Source: Anaerolineaceae bacterium
GTDB lineage: Bacteria > Chloroflexota > Anaerolineae > Anaerolineales > Anaerolineaceae
Assembly: GCA_030653365.1 (NCBI GenBank)
Contig: JAURZL010000018.1
Span: forward strand, 186,001-250,000
DNA: 64,000 nucleotides
Reading direction: 5' to 3'
Part shown: piece by piece, positions 28,199 through 38,193 of the stretch
How positions within the stretch are numbered: position 1 is the stretch's first letter
How the letters are laid out: each line of letters starts with the position of its first letter
Translations under genes and position numbers: made by a program
The notes under the pieces: generated by a model
The model's database searches: none
What the model was told of the DNA's origin: nothing
What the model saw: only the letters and a program-made list of their open reading frames with translations

Positions 28199-28600
28199 TC
28201 AGGCTTCAAAAGCCAAAACTATTTTCTCTCCGCGCTCTAAGAATTTTGCTTTTAATGGCGCACCAATTTTTATCATTTCTGGATGAGAAATATCCAATCC
28301 TAGAATTTCTGCGCTGAGCATAGGACCCTCAGACATTTTCACGATTCCTACACAATTAGGGTTTTCTCTTCCATATCCTGCTTCTACCATTTTTGAGGTC
28401 GGCACATAAACCACAGAATAAGCTTTTAATTCAGCCTCACCAGTCAATTCAATTTGTTCGAAAGATTGTGACTTGCATTCATCACAAAAAACACGGGGCG
28501 GCAAGTGGATTTTTCCACAATTGGAACATTTAGCCCCTATCAATTTTTTATTATTTATGTTTTCAAAATATCCATTAATCATGAAATTATTATCACTCAT
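28199..28600 (-). CDS. Zn-ribbon OB-fold (DUF35) protein, thiolase partner
   Basis: A 133-residue protein with an N-terminal rubredoxin-like zinc ribbon (C-S-N-C-G-K ... C-D-E-C) and a C-terminal OB fold (V-G-I-V-K-M-S-E-G-P-M-L-S-A-E-I-L-G). DUF35 proteins form complexes with thiolases or HMG-CoA synthases and pass acyl-CoA intermediates. The ATG at 28600 has GGAG upstream and lies 1 base after the thiolase stop; earlier in-frame starts would lie inside the thiolase. The pairing with thiolase and a KAS III-like gene in one operon supports a complex. Confidence 0.85.
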   Translation of the reverse strand: MSDNNFMINGYFENINNKKLIGAKCSNCGKIHLPPRVFCDECKSQSFEQIELTGEAELKAYSVVYVPTSKMVEAGYGRENPNCVGIVKMSEGPMLSAEILGLDISHPEMIKIGAPLKAKFLERGEKIVLAFEA

Positions 28601-28601
28601 C

Positions 28602-29864
28602 TTATCTCCGTTCAAAAATATTGACAACGCATGTTTGACCAGTCCCACCAACATTGTGGGTTAGTCCCAGGTCAGGGTTTCCAGCTAATTGACGTTCACC
28701 GGCTTCACCCCGCAATTGTTTCCAAATCTCAACAATCTGTCCAGCCCCAGATGCGCCGACAGGATGACCTTTCGATTTCAATCCGCCTGAAGTATTAATC
28801 GGTTTCAAGCCAGTGCGAGCTGTCTGTCCTTCCTCTGCTGCTTTGCCACCTTTACCTTCTTCAAAAAACCCTAAATCTTCGGAAGCAATAATCTCAGCAA
28901 TCGTGAAACAATCATGAACTTCAGCTAGTTTAATATCTGAAGGAGAAACACCTGCCATTTTATACGCATTATTGGATGCTAATTTTGCCGATGGAATCGA
29001 TGTCAGTGAAGGTCTTCCGTGTAACGGGCCATCACTTGCTGCGCCAGTGCCAATCACAAAAATTGGGTGATCCGTAAATTGATAAGCCATCTCTTCACTG
29101 ACCAACAACAAGGCTGCTCCTCCGTCGGATACTGGAGAACAATCATATAATCTCATTGGCCATGCAATCATGGGATTTGCTCTATCATCTGAGAGAAATT
29201 CCATTTCATTTCTCCATTGAGGAGCAGGTTTTCCCTTCTTGATCGCACTGGCTTTTTTAATTTCCATTATGTCAGCAATTTTCTGCCCAAATTGAGCTTT
29301 TGGATTCAAAGAACCATTTTCATGATTCTTCAGGGTTACCTTCATAAATGTTTCCGGAGTAGCTCCATAAGCTTGCATGTAGGCTGTCGCCATAGAGGCG
29401 TAAAAACCTGGAAAAGTAAAACCTGCAGAGACCTCATACGGAATATCAGCTGCTGTTGCTAATGTATCGGTAACTGCACTGATGGGTAAATCTGTCATTT
29501 TCTCAATTCCACCAACCAGCACCATATCATATAAACCAGAAGCAATGGCAATCAAACCTTCTCTGAAAGCAATACTTGAACTGGCGCATGCTCCTTCCAA
29601 TCTGGTCGACGGTATGGGTGAAAGTCCAATCCAATTTGCGATGATTGGTGCCAGATGCGCCTGTCCCTCAAAAAGGTCACTACTATAGTTTCCAAGATAA
29701 AAAGCTTCAATATCTTTCGGATCAAATTCTTTATCAATAGTGTTCAATAAATCTTTGTAAGCATCAACAAATATGTCTCTTGATGTAAATCCTGGAAAAC
29801 AACCAAATTTACTCATTCCAGCACCGACCACTGCGACACCCCGTCCTAATTTCCTACTTTTCAT
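28602..29864 (-). CDS. SCP2-type thiolase (acetyl-CoA acetyltransferase-like)
   Basis: A 420-residue thiolase-fold enzyme. The nucleophilic Cys93 lies in L-E-G-A-C-A-S-S-S, the catalytic His in S-G-G-L-K-S-K-G-H-P-V-G-A-S-G, and H-N-V-G-G-T-G replaces the Cys-containing C-x-G motif of classical thiolases, as in the SCP2/non-classical group. It likely cleaves or forms a C-C bond of an acyl-CoA together with the DUF35 protein. It is tightly packed in the operon. Confidence 0.88.
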   Translation of the reverse strand: MKSRKLGRGVAVVGAGMSKFGCFPGFTSRDIFVDAYKDLLNTIDKEFDPKDIEAFYLGNYSSDLFEGQAHLAPIIANWIGLSPIPSTRLEGACASSSIAFREGLIAIASGLYDMVLVGGIEKMTDLPISAVTDTLATAADIPYEVSAGFTFPGFYASMATAYMQAYGATPETFMKVTLKNHENGSLNPKAQFGQKIADIMEIKKASAIKKGKPAPQWRNEMEFLSDDRANPMIAWPMRLYDCSPVSDGGAALLLVSEEMAYQFTDHPIFVIGTGAASDGPLHGRPSLTSIPSAKLASNNAYKMAGVSPSDIKLAEVHDCFTIAEIIASEDLGFFEEGKGGKAAEEGQTARTGLKPINTSGGLKSKGHPVGASGAGQIVEIWKQLRGEAGERQLAGNPDLGLTHNVGGTGQTCVVNIFERR

Positions 29865-29882
29865 ACGATACGCCTTTACTCT

Positions 29883-30950
29883 CTATTTGGATTCTAATAA
29901 AAATTCGTGGAAAAATTGATTGAACTCTTTCGGTTTCTCAATATGAGGACTGTGTGCTGTGTCTTCAATCACTATTTCCTGATAGGTACCACCGTTTTCT
30001 TTGTATTTTTCGAACACCACCCTAGTTTGTGAGATCATTGGCTGTGGGGGGAAAACATCTTCTCCTGGATATCCGGGAACAAATCCAAGTTTTCCTAATG
30101 TCGCGATATCAAATATCGATAAATCACTGACAATCTGATCCTTATCGCCTCTTATCCACAAAATAGGTGGTTTGGGTTGGACAGTAATTAAATCTGGCAC
30201 ATCTTTAATCATATACTTCGCTGATCCTGCATTTAATGGTCCCCAGTTTCCTGGTCCAATGAATGGCCAATTGGAGGAAGGTACAGAATCTCCGGGATAT
30301 TTTTCTGTACCGATCTTTTCCTGTAAACTTGCAGTCAGAAAATCCTCTTCATCAATAGCTTTAAATGGAGCTACGTAATAGAAAGTGTTGATGATATTCC
30401 GAGGTGAATTAGGATCATCGCTGGAACGGTCACCTTCGGTGATTCGTCGAATGAATTCCGGATTAACCAATCCCCCACCACAGCCCGCAAAATCATCAAA
30501 GACTGGTTCTCCATCCACCTCTTTTGTGCCACCAAAGCCATAGGGCGAGACTGGTGCAATGAATATCATGGATTTCACTTTATGAGGAAAATCGATCAAA
30601 ATTCGATAAATCGGGGCTGCACCTAAAGACCAGCCAACAAAATGAGCATTATCGATGGCAAATACATCCATCAAACTTAAAATATCCTCGCTCCAATCAC
30701 GCAAACCACGGGTTGCATCGGTTAATTTGTCTTCCGTCCAACCATATCCCCGTAAATCAGGGGCGATTCCGCGAAATCCTTCCGGTAAACTCAACATCAA
30801 GTCTTGCCAATAAAGAGCTGCAGCGAAGTTTCCATGGAGAAATATAACTGGTTCATTTTCCAGTTTTCCGGAAAACAAAACATGCATGTTCAATCGATCG
30901 GTTTTGATCATTTTCGATTGAATACCATTTTTTAGAGTCGGTATATTCAT
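29883..30950 (-). CDS. Alpha/beta hydrolase
   Basis: A 355-residue alpha/beta hydrolase with H-G-N-F-A-A oxyanion motif, nucleophile elbow G-W-S-L-G-A and C-terminal His in E-D-T-A-H-S-P-H-I-E-K-P. A ~90-residue cap domain is inserted after strand 6 (about residues 165-255). No signal peptide. AGGAGG lies close to the start. It differs clearly from the other hydrolase of the operon, so two different hydrolytic steps are expected. Confidence 0.8.
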   Translation of the reverse strand: MNIPTLKNGIQSKMIKTDRLNMHVLFSGKLENEPVIFLHGNFAAALYWQDLMLSLPEGFRGIAPDLRGYGWTEDKLTDATRGLRDWSEDILSLMDVFAIDNAHFVGWSLGAAPIYRILIDFPHKVKSMIFIAPVSPYGFGGTKEVDGEPVFDDFAGCGGGLVNPEFIRRITEGDRSSDDPNSPRNIINTFYYVAPFKAIDEEDFLTASLQEKIGTEKYPGDSVPSSNWPFIGPGNWGPLNAGSAKYMIKDVPDLITVQPKPPILWIRGDKDQIVSDLSIFDIATLGKLGFVPGYPGEDVFPPQPMISQTRVVFEKYKENGGTYQEIVIEDTAHSPHIEKPKEFNQFFHEFLLESK

Positions 30951-30965
30951 TTAAACCTCCTTCTT

Positions 30966-32276
30966 TTATAAACTTGGGACAATTCCTAATTTTCTTACTT
31001 CAGCTGCCAATGGTTCACGCATTTCCGGATGAGCAATTTGGATTAATGCTTTGGCACGTTCCATTAAATTGCGACCTCTCAATTCGGCAATACCGAATTC
31101 TGTGACGATGGTGTCAACACATTGACTGGGTACGGTCACTTCAGCTCCTAAACTTAGGGTTGACACTATGGTTGAAATTTCTCCATCTTTTGCCGTAGAT
31201 CGTAAGGCAATGATTCCCCTGCCGCCTTGTGAGAGTTGTGCACCGCGATGGGTGTCTAATTGGCCACCTGTACCACTGAAATGTTTATAACCTATGGATT
31301 GAGAACATACCTGGCCGAATATATCCACCTGTAATGCAGTGTTTACACTGATCATTTTATAATTTTGTCCAATCACATATGGATTATTAGTGGTTTTCCC
31401 CTGAAGAAACTCAACACCTATATTGTTATTGATAAAGTCATAAAGTTTCTTTGTACCCAGAGCAAAAGCCCCCACCATTTTTCCTTTGTAAATGGTTTTT
31501 TTTCGATTGGTTATCGCTCCGGATTCATATAAATCCACCATTCCATCATTAAACATCTCGGTATGGATACCTAAATCTTTATGATTTTTTAGAAAATGAG
31601 TAATCGCATTCGGAATTCCGCCAATACCCAACTGGAGAGTTGCACCATCTTCGATTAACTCGGCGATGAATTCTCCGATTTTCTGTTCTGTCTCCGTTGG
31701 TTGCGTGGCAGGTAATTCATAAAGTGGAACATGATTTTCAACAACGAAATCAACTTCGGAAAGATGGATTTGTGTGTCGCCTAATGTCCATGGTAGATTT
31801 TCGTTGATTTCCAATATTACTAAATCAGCTGCCTGCATCAATTCTTTTTCCACGACCAAACTCAATGATAGCGACATATAACCACGATCATCAGGAGGTG
31901 TTGCTGTTCCCCAAAACACGTTTAGTTTGCCACCGGTTGCATATAGTTTATCGGAAGCTGCTCGGTGTAAGTTATTCGGGATGTAACTCATCCGCCCTTG
32001 AGAATGTGTTTTTCGATCAAAAGCACCATAAAACCAGTTTTCAACAAAGAAGTGACCATCCATATCCGGATTTATGGCATATTCATACGCACGCATTGGT
32101 AAACAAACCCAGGTATGTACATCCTCCAAGCGATCTTTTTGTTTTGCCAGTTCAGATAATAATCCGCATGGTTCGCTGGCAGCAATGGCAAGTCCAATCC
32201 TGTCACCCGATTGAATTTTATTCACAGCTTCTTGAATCGTTATGAGTTTTCCTTGAAAGTCGTATTTTAAAGTCAT
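30966..32276 (-). CDS. CoA-transferase (acetyl-CoA hydrolase / 4-hydroxybutyrate CoA-transferase family)
   Basis: A 436-residue family I-like CoA-transferase. Q-L-G-I-G-G-I-P-N-A-I near residue 215 is the glycine-rich loop. H-T-E-M-F-N-D-G-M carries the catalytic Glu that forms the glutamyl-CoA intermediate. The C-terminal half has G-G-Q-L-D-T-H-R-G-A-Q-L-S and V-T-E-F-G-I-A-E-L-R-G. It would activate a carboxylic acid by moving CoA from acetyl-CoA or a similar donor, a suitable first step for an imported acid. Confidence 0.88.
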   Translation of the reverse strand: MTLKYDFQGKLITIQEAVNKIQSGDRIGLAIAASEPCGLLSELAKQKDRLEDVHTWVCLPMRAYEYAINPDMDGHFFVENWFYGAFDRKTHSQGRMSYIPNNLHRAASDKLYATGGKLNVFWGTATPPDDRGYMSLSLSLVVEKELMQAADLVILEINENLPWTLGDTQIHLSEVDFVVENHVPLYELPATQPTETEQKIGEFIAELIEDGATLQLGIGGIPNAITHFLKNHKDLGIHTEMFNDGMVDLYESGAITNRKKTIYKGKMVGAFALGTKKLYDFINNNIGVEFLQGKTTNNPYVIGQNYKMISVNTALQVDIFGQVCSQSIGYKHFSGTGGQLDTHRGAQLSQGGRGIIALRSTAKDGEISTIVSTLSLGAEVTVPSQCVDTIVTEFGIAELRGRNLMERAKALIQIAHPEMREPLAAEVRKLGIVPSL

Positions 32277-32285
32277 GAACTGCTC

Positions 32286-33293
32286 CTAAGGCATGATAAA
32301 TGCTGCGGCTGCCTGGTTATAACCAACGCCTGATCCCACAAAGGTTACAAGATCGCCAGATTTAACTTTTCCTAACTTTCTGGCATCATCAAACGCCATA
32401 GGTAAACAGGCTGAACCTGTATAACCCCATTTATCCATCACCCAATGAGCTTTATCCATTGGTAAACCCAATGTATTCATCACCAACTCGATACTGGAAT
32501 AGCGAACCTGGGTAAAAATTGCCATATCTATATCTTGCAGATTAAAATTACAATTCTTTGCCAATTCACGCATTCTGGCTGGCCACCCCTCATTATTTAC
32601 TTCTGCCGGGAATGGTGATATTAATTTGACTTTTGTTCGTCCAGCTGCAAAACTATCTGCTGTAACTGGTTCAAATGTTCCACCCGAATAAACACCCCAA
32701 TGAGCATGGTAGGATCCATCAGCAAAGAATGACGAACCTAAATAACCTGGTTTTGTATCAGCAGATAATATGGCTGCCCCAGCACCATCACTATAGAAAA
32801 AGGACATCACATCCGTTTCCCAGTCTGATAATAATCGCATCAGATAAGAACCGATCACCATAATATATTTCATGTTTGAATTGGTTGCTAACATACCAGC
32901 TGCCTGAACCAAACCTGTTGGAAAAGAGGCACAAGCGCACCCGATATCAAAAGTACCTGCATTGACAGCTCCTAATTTGTGTTGTACCACCACAGATGTT
33001 GCTGGGGTAATATAATCAGGGCTATCTGTGCCAACCAGGATCATATCAAGGTCTTCTGGTTTTAATCCCGCTTCATGCAATGCATCTTTTGCAGCAGCTA
33101 CGGCCAAATCGGACGTTACCCATCCATGAGGTGCATGCCTCCGTAATTTGATATTACTAGAAGCTTCAAATTTATCTACTACGTCAGCAAGTTTCGGATT
33201 GACTTTACTCAATTGTTCTTTGAAAATCGCATTGGTGTGTTCAAATTCTGGAACATATCTACCTGTCGCAATTATTGTTGCAGATCTTGTCAT
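32286..33293 (-). CDS. 3-oxoacyl-ACP synthase III-like protein with changed active site
   Basis: A 335-residue KAS III (FabH) fold protein. Cys121 in F-D-I-G-C-A-C-A-S-F aligns with the catalytic Cys. The His and Asn of normal FabH are not seen: the P-H-Q-A-N segment is F-T-Q-V-R here, and the G-N-T-S segment reads W-G-Y-T-G-S-A. Without these, decarboxylative condensation is unlikely, so it may be an acyltransferase or work on acyl-CoA. It lies between FabG and CoA-transferase genes in the operon. Confidence 0.8.
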   Translation of the reverse strand: MTRSATIIATGRYVPEFEHTNAIFKEQLSKVNPKLADVVDKFEASSNIKLRRHAPHGWVTSDLAVAAAKDALHEAGLKPEDLDMILVGTDSPDYITPATSVVVQHKLGAVNAGTFDIGCACASFPTGLVQAAGMLATNSNMKYIMVIGSYLMRLLSDWETDVMSFFYSDGAGAAILSADTKPGYLGSSFFADGSYHAHWGVYSGGTFEPVTADSFAAGRTKVKLISPFPAEVNNEGWPARMRELAKNCNFNLQDIDMAIFTQVRYSSIELVMNTLGLPMDKAHWVMDKWGYTGSACLPMAFDDARKLGKVKSGDLVTFVGSGVGYNQAAAAFIMP

Positions 33294-33318
33294 TTCATTC
33301 TCCTGAATACCAATCCGA

Positions 33319-34083
33319 TTATGTTCCTAAAACGATACCACCATCAACGCTGATTGTTGTGCCATGAACAAAACTGGCTTCATCGGAAGACAACCACAAA
33401 AAAGTATTCGCAATATCCACAGGTTCACCCAATCGTCCAATCGGTGTGTGTTCCTGCATATTGGCCAACACTTTCTCTGGCATCTTCTTCACCATTTCTG
33501 TCAATATAAACCCTGGTGCAACTGCGTTCACACGGATTTTGTACCGACCCAATTCTCGTGCCCACACTTTTGTCATCCCAATCACACCAGCTTTAGTCGC
33601 CACATAATTTGTTTGGCCAAAATTACCATATAAACCAACGACGGATGAAGCATTGATAATTACTCCCCCACCTTGTTCAATCATGGTCGGAATGACGGCC
33701 TGTGCACAATTGAAAACGCCTTTTAGATTCACATCGATGACAAAATCCCAGGCTTCCTGAGACATCTGAGAGACTACCTGACCTTCTTTATACTTGACCA
33801 TTAATGAATCTCTGGTTACACCGGCATTGTTAATCAAAACGTCAATGCGTCCATATTTTTGTAAAGTTGCATCAATCCACCCCTGAACAGCATCACGATC
33901 TACCACATTTACCACATCAAAGCTTGCTTCAGAACCCAGAAGGGGTAATAATTCATCTCCTGCTTCCTGACTCACATCACAAATAACTACCATCGCCCCT
34001 TCCTCCGCAAATCGTATTGCAGTTGCTTTCCCGATCCCTGACGCTCCACCAGTAATCAAACAGACCTTATCTTTTAATCGCAT
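33319..34083 (-). CDS. fabG: 3-oxoacyl-ACP reductase FabG-like SDR
   Basis: A 254-residue short-chain dehydrogenase. T-G-G-A-S-G-I-G (residues about 11-18) binds NAD(P), N-N-A-G is present, and the catalytic S-Y-K triad is in I-N-A-S-S-V-V-G and N-Y-V-A-T-K-A-G. Acidic Asp at the end of strand 2 (V-I-C-D-V) suggests NAD preference. First gene of the acyl-CoA operon. In this context it may reduce or oxidise a 3-hydroxy/3-oxoacyl-CoA rather than serve fatty-acid synthesis. Confidence 0.9.
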   Translation of the reverse strand: MRLKDKVCLITGGASGIGKATAIRFAEEGAMVVICDVSQEAGDELLPLLGSEASFDVVNVVDRDAVQGWIDATLQKYGRIDVLINNAGVTRDSLMVKYKEGQVVSQMSQEAWDFVIDVNLKGVFNCAQAVIPTMIEQGGGVIINASSVVGLYGNFGQTNYVATKAGVIGMTKVWARELGRYKIRVNAVAPGFILTEMVKKMPEKVLANMQEHTPIGRLGEPVDIANTFLWLSSDEASFVHGTTISVDGGIVLGT

Positions 34084-34316
34084 GCCTTGCCTCCAAAATT
34101 TAAAGTGAATGTAAAACCAAAAAACTGCTGATCAATCAACAGTAAAAGAATATTTTCGGGCTAAAACTTAACGGGTTTTTTCATTTATGATCTCAATGAC
34201 AACCATAAATTACCATTAAGCAATAACAAATGAGTTACAAATGAAAAATTGGATGGAAATTATCTATCATTTTCCCGTAAAAATTGGATCTTTTCAAAAA
34301 TTAGGAGCAGAGTGTT

Positions 34317-37300
34317 TTAATGAAAAGATACCAAAGATTCATATAATTTTTCGGACACCAAAGAAGGATTTACCCCCAATTCTTCAGCTAAAATTTTCTT
34401 CATTCTCAGGTAGTTCATGGTAATTTGAGCTTGATTTTCTTTTTTTGCATAAGCCTGCATTAAATTACGATATGCACCTTCCCAGGTTGGTTCAATTCTC
34501 AATAATTCTTCGCTAAATTTGATCGTTTGATCATATTCACAATCTGCTAAACTTAATTCTGCCAGTTTTTCAAGGACATGAATAACTGATTTTTTTATTT
34601 GATCTCGTTTATTTATGGTCCATTCATCATATAAATTTTCAGCAAGAAATTCTCCTTTATACAATGAAAATGCTTCTTCCAGAGATGTCATATCGGTTTT
34701 ATTAGCCAAATCTTCAAACAATGCAACATCCCACCAGATTTTTGCCTGGGGATTTATTTTATAAAGGTTTTCGTTGCGAATTATGAAAAATGGGTTTTCT
34801 CCTTTTGGACGATTTGGTTCAAGAGCTTTATTCAATGCATTCAATGCTACTTTAAAATCGCGAATCGCAGCATCTTGAGGTAAATCTGGCCAAAGACGAT
34901 CAATAATTTGGTCACGAGGTAACCATTCATTTTGGTTTATCATTAATAATTGAAATAGTTTTCTTGCTTTTTCCCGCTGCCATTCCATTGACCTGATTCG
35001 ATTATCACCCCGCCATACTTCAAAAGCACCTAGTGAATGAACAAAAATTCGATAGCCTGGATGATAGGTAGAAATTTCCAGGTTCATCTGATTTAATACT
35101 TGTTCAATAAAGGTACGTTCAATTTTATTTTGATAAGCTTTAAACAAAATTGGGATGATTATCTGTTCATCTTTTAAACCCAAATAGGTTGGTTTCGTCA
35201 ATAAATAAATGTAGTTGCCTTCAATTATTAATGGTAACAATTTCTTAAATGTAGCCAAAGCTTCGGCAATTTCTCCCTCTAGCCAATAGGCTACGGTAGT
35301 CCACATCAAACTTACAGCCACACCAAAAGCATCCGATACTTGATGAAAACCATCGAACGCACTCATAAATTGAGAATGTGCTTCTTTTATCTGCCCGGTG
35401 AATAAGTAACTTGCCCCCAGGGAAATATGAACCAGGTTATAAAGCCATTTATCACCTGCCTGTAATGAAATTTGCATTGCCTCATTGGCATATTTCATCG
35501 CTTCTATAATTTTTCCTTGATATCCATAGCTGCGGCTTAAAGCCCAAAGTGGTTCAACCTGAACTCTTGTTACTTTAAATATCCTCACCTTTTCTATCGC
35601 CTGTTGATAACATTCTATTGCCTTATCCAACAAATTGTGTTGATGGTTGACATTTCCTTGAATTTCATACGCATGTCCTAATCTGATAAAACCAACTGCT
35701 TCCACAAATGAAGAGTTCAATTGTTGTCCGATTCGAATTCCGTCCAAAGCATTATTTTTTGCTGTAATCCAATCTCCTTGGAAAATACAAATTAAGGATA
35801 ATAATAATGAGGTCTCTCGATGGAAACGTTGAGGTCGAGTCTGCTCATCAATTTTTTCCTCTTCAATTTGTTCAACTAATAATGATTTTCCTTCATCCAG
35901 ATGCCCTGTTCGTAATAATGATCGGGCCTCTAAATATGAAACACCAGGAGTGTTTTCGTTTCTTAATAATTTTGCTTCGTGATGGAGTGCCTGAGCCTGA
36001 TCAGGATGCCCTAAATTCAATTTATTCTCTGCCAATTGGTCTAACAAAGCTGCTGTCTCCAGTTTATATTCTTGAGGCTCCAGGATGCGTAAGGCTTCTT
36101 CCAATAAAGATTCTGCCTTTAATGGCCTGATCGTATCCAGATAGATCTGGGATTGTCCTCTTATTGCTTTACTTAATCCAATTTTTTCATTTTTTTCCGT
36201 GTACATTTTTTCAGCTGCCTGGAAATGGATCAATGATCCTTCGAAATCTGACTTTAATCTTTTTACTTCACCGAGAATTAATTGAAGTTCGGCAGAATCA
36301 TCGATAATAGCGTCTGGAAGATGTCCCAACCAGGACAATATTGTATCCAGCCTTCCAATTTCAATTAATGAGGGAGCATTTTTAACTATCTCACCTTGTG
36401 CTTCTTCATAAAGTTCTGCTTCCAATAGATGGAAAATAGCAGACTCGATTCTATTATTCGATAAATAATAATCAGCACATTTTTTATTTAGTGAAAATGC
36501 TCTGACCTGGTCCTGTTTTAGTTGAGCTTTAAGAAAATCATGAAAAAGGTTTTGAAATTGATAAGTTTTTCTTCCAAGGCTTGTGAGAAACAACCCTCTT
36601 TCCAGCAAGGAGTTAATAAACTCTTCACTTCGATCGTTTTCCATCAATAAATTGCTAATATCAATTTCTATAATATTGAGTACAGAAGCAGTTAATAAGA
36701 ATTTCTGTAAGTCGAAAGATAATTGAGCTAATACTTCACTGGCTAAATATTCGAACAACGCATCTAGTGTGATTGGTCGCTGAGAAAAAACCTGCTCAAT
36801 AGAAATATTACCAGTTTGAATATTTTGCCAGATGATCTGAAGTGCGATTGCCCATCCTTCTGTTTCTTTATAAATTAGCTCAGCCTGGTCGTCTGTTATT
36901 GCTACGAGAAATTTATCTGTGAATAAGTCAAAAATTTCGCTTTTTGTAAAAGCTAACTCTGATCGAGTAATAACTTTTAGTTGTCCTTTTACACGCCAAC
37001 GGGTTATTGCCTTATACGTTGGTATCCTGCGTGTTGCAATAATGAGGTGGAAGAAGGCAATCCTGCTATCAACCAGGGTTGTAATAATCTGTTCAATTTC
37101 AGGCTGATCAATGACATGGTGAAAATCATCAAGAAATAGGTATGTTTCTTCCGAAAGATTATTAGATAATTCATTAATAAATATTCGTAACAACTCAGGA
37201 ATAATTGTTCTTTGATCCCTTTCCATTAAATCTAAAACAGTATCCCCGATTTTTTTCTTTCCTTTCGAAAAGGCGGAAAAAAGTTTCACCAAAAACAAAA

Positions 37301-37529
37301 ACGGGTCTCTGTCAGCCCCTTGAATACTATACCAATAATAATTTGGGATCGACTCGGTGAGCTTTACAAGCTCTGTACTTTTTCCATACCCTGTTCCTGC
37401 CTGAAGGATTACAAGAGGATAAGAAATACTATCCAAGATCGTGTGTGAAACTCTTGGACGAGACAAAACCCCCTGCTGATTTCTTGGAGGAACCAGGTGG
37501 CTGTAAATAACATAATCGCGAATATTCAT
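34317..37529 (-). CDS. Giant BTAD/MalT-type transcriptional regulator
   Basis: A 1070-residue signal-transduction ATPase (STAND) regulator. The N-terminal ATPase has Walker A Q-A-G-T-G-Y-G-K-S-T near residue 46 and Walker B Y-L-F-L-D-D-F-H-H near 130. A long helical TPR-like region (about 370-800) follows. The C-terminus has a winged-helix domain (H-S-L-G-A-F-E-V-W-R...) and a bacterial transcriptional activator domain (BTAD). It lies 233 bases upstream of the fabG-maoC block in the same direction and is the obvious candidate for its activator. Confidence 0.88.
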   Translation of the reverse strand: MNIRDYVIYSHLVPPRNQQGVLSRPRVSHTILDSISYPLVILQAGTGYGKSTELVKLTESIPNYYWYSIQGADRDPFLFLVKLFSAFSKGKKKIGDTVLDLMERDQRTIIPELLRIFINELSNNLSEETYLFLDDFHHVIDQPEIEQIITTLVDSRIAFFHLIIATRRIPTYKAITRWRVKGQLKVITRSELAFTKSEIFDLFTDKFLVAITDDQAELIYKETEGWAIALQIIWQNIQTGNISIEQVFSQRPITLDALFEYLASEVLAQLSFDLQKFLLTASVLNIIEIDISNLLMENDRSEEFINSLLERGLFLTSLGRKTYQFQNLFHDFLKAQLKQDQVRAFSLNKKCADYYLSNNRIESAIFHLLEAELYEEAQGEIVKNAPSLIEIGRLDTILSWLGHLPDAIIDDSAELQLILGEVKRLKSDFEGSLIHFQAAEKMYTEKNEKIGLSKAIRGQSQIYLDTIRPLKAESLLEEALRILEPQEYKLETAALLDQLAENKLNLGHPDQAQALHHEAKLLRNENTPGVSYLEARSLLRTGHLDEGKSLLVEQIEEEKIDEQTRPQRFHRETSLLLSLICIFQGDWITAKNNALDGIRIGQQLNSSFVEAVGFIRLGHAYEIQGNVNHQHNLLDKAIECYQQAIEKVRIFKVTRVQVEPLWALSRSYGYQGKIIEAMKYANEAMQISLQAGDKWLYNLVHISLGASYLFTGQIKEAHSQFMSAFDGFHQVSDAFGVAVSLMWTTVAYWLEGEIAEALATFKKLLPLIIEGNYIYLLTKPTYLGLKDEQIIIPILFKAYQNKIERTFIEQVLNQMNLEISTYHPGYRIFVHSLGAFEVWRGDNRIRSMEWQREKARKLFQLLMINQNEWLPRDQIIDRLWPDLPQDAAIRDFKVALNALNKALEPNRPKGENPFFIIRNENLYKINPQAKIWWDVALFEDLANKTDMTSLEEAFSLYKGEFLAENLYDEWTINKRDQIKKSVIHVLEKLAELSLADCEYDQTIKFSEELLRIEPTWEGAYRNLMQAYAKKENQAQITMNYLRMKKILAEELGVNPSLVSEKLYESLVSFH

Positions 37530-37582
37530 TTTATTAATTATATATAACTATGAAGGTATTATCTCTGAATAAATTATTCCCT

Positions 37583-38182
37583 TCAAAACTGGCCGGCAGG
37601 GACTACAAATCTTTGGTCCCGAAATGTAATAACCATCCCATCTGGGGAATTTCGAAAAAAAAGTGGTTCCAAATACCGAGGCCATGCTTCTGGATCTCTG
37701 ATATCTAGGTTTAGCCAATAGGCTGCCATTAACACCAGGACAGTGTCGTGAGTAATATAGAAATTCAGGGTGTTTAATTGATCATCCGGGATCAATTTGC
37801 GTGCAATATTTTTTATCCGGTTGGGCCAAATTCCTGAGGATAAATATAAGTCCATGGAATCATACTCACCATTTTCATTCGGGTGAGCCAGAACTGGTTC
37901 AGTCAATACAACTCGATTATTACCAGCACCTTTTCCCAAGAATCTTCCAGTTTCAATGCATCGATTGATGGGTGAAGAATAAATTTTTCCTATTTGATAT
38001 CTTGAATTAACCCAGGAACCAAATCGATAAGCCAGATTTTCCCCTTCTGGTGTTAATTGTGCTGTAAAAATCTCTGCTTCACTTTCAATAGGAAACCTGA
38101 TTGAGTGTCGCATCAGCACATTTACTGCCTGATCTGTTGGAATATTTTCAAACGCTTCAAAAATGTAAATCGGTATCGACAT
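37583..38182 (-). CDS. Histidine phosphatase-superfamily protein
   Basis: A 199-residue protein with R-H-S-I-R-F-P at residues 25-31 (phospho-acceptor His26) and T-H-D-T-V-L later, the R-H-x-x-R-x-P plus H-D pattern of branch 2 histidine phosphatases, although it is much shorter than phytases. S-S-P-I-N-R-C-I-E-T is the usual second Arg segment. There is no signal peptide. The substrate is unknown. It is followed within 60 bases by the BTAD regulator gene on the same strand. Confidence 0.75.
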   Translation of the reverse strand: MSIPIYIFEAFENIPTDQAVNVLMRHSIRFPIESEAEIFTAQLTPEGENLAYRFGSWVNSRYQIGKIYSSPINRCIETGRFLGKGAGNNRVVLTEPVLAHPNENGEYDSMDLYLSSGIWPNRIKNIARKLIPDDQLNTLNFYITHDTVLVLMAAYWLNLDIRDPEAWPRYLEPLFFRNSPDGMVITFRDQRFVVPAGQF

Positions 38183-38193
38183 CGTATTCCTTG

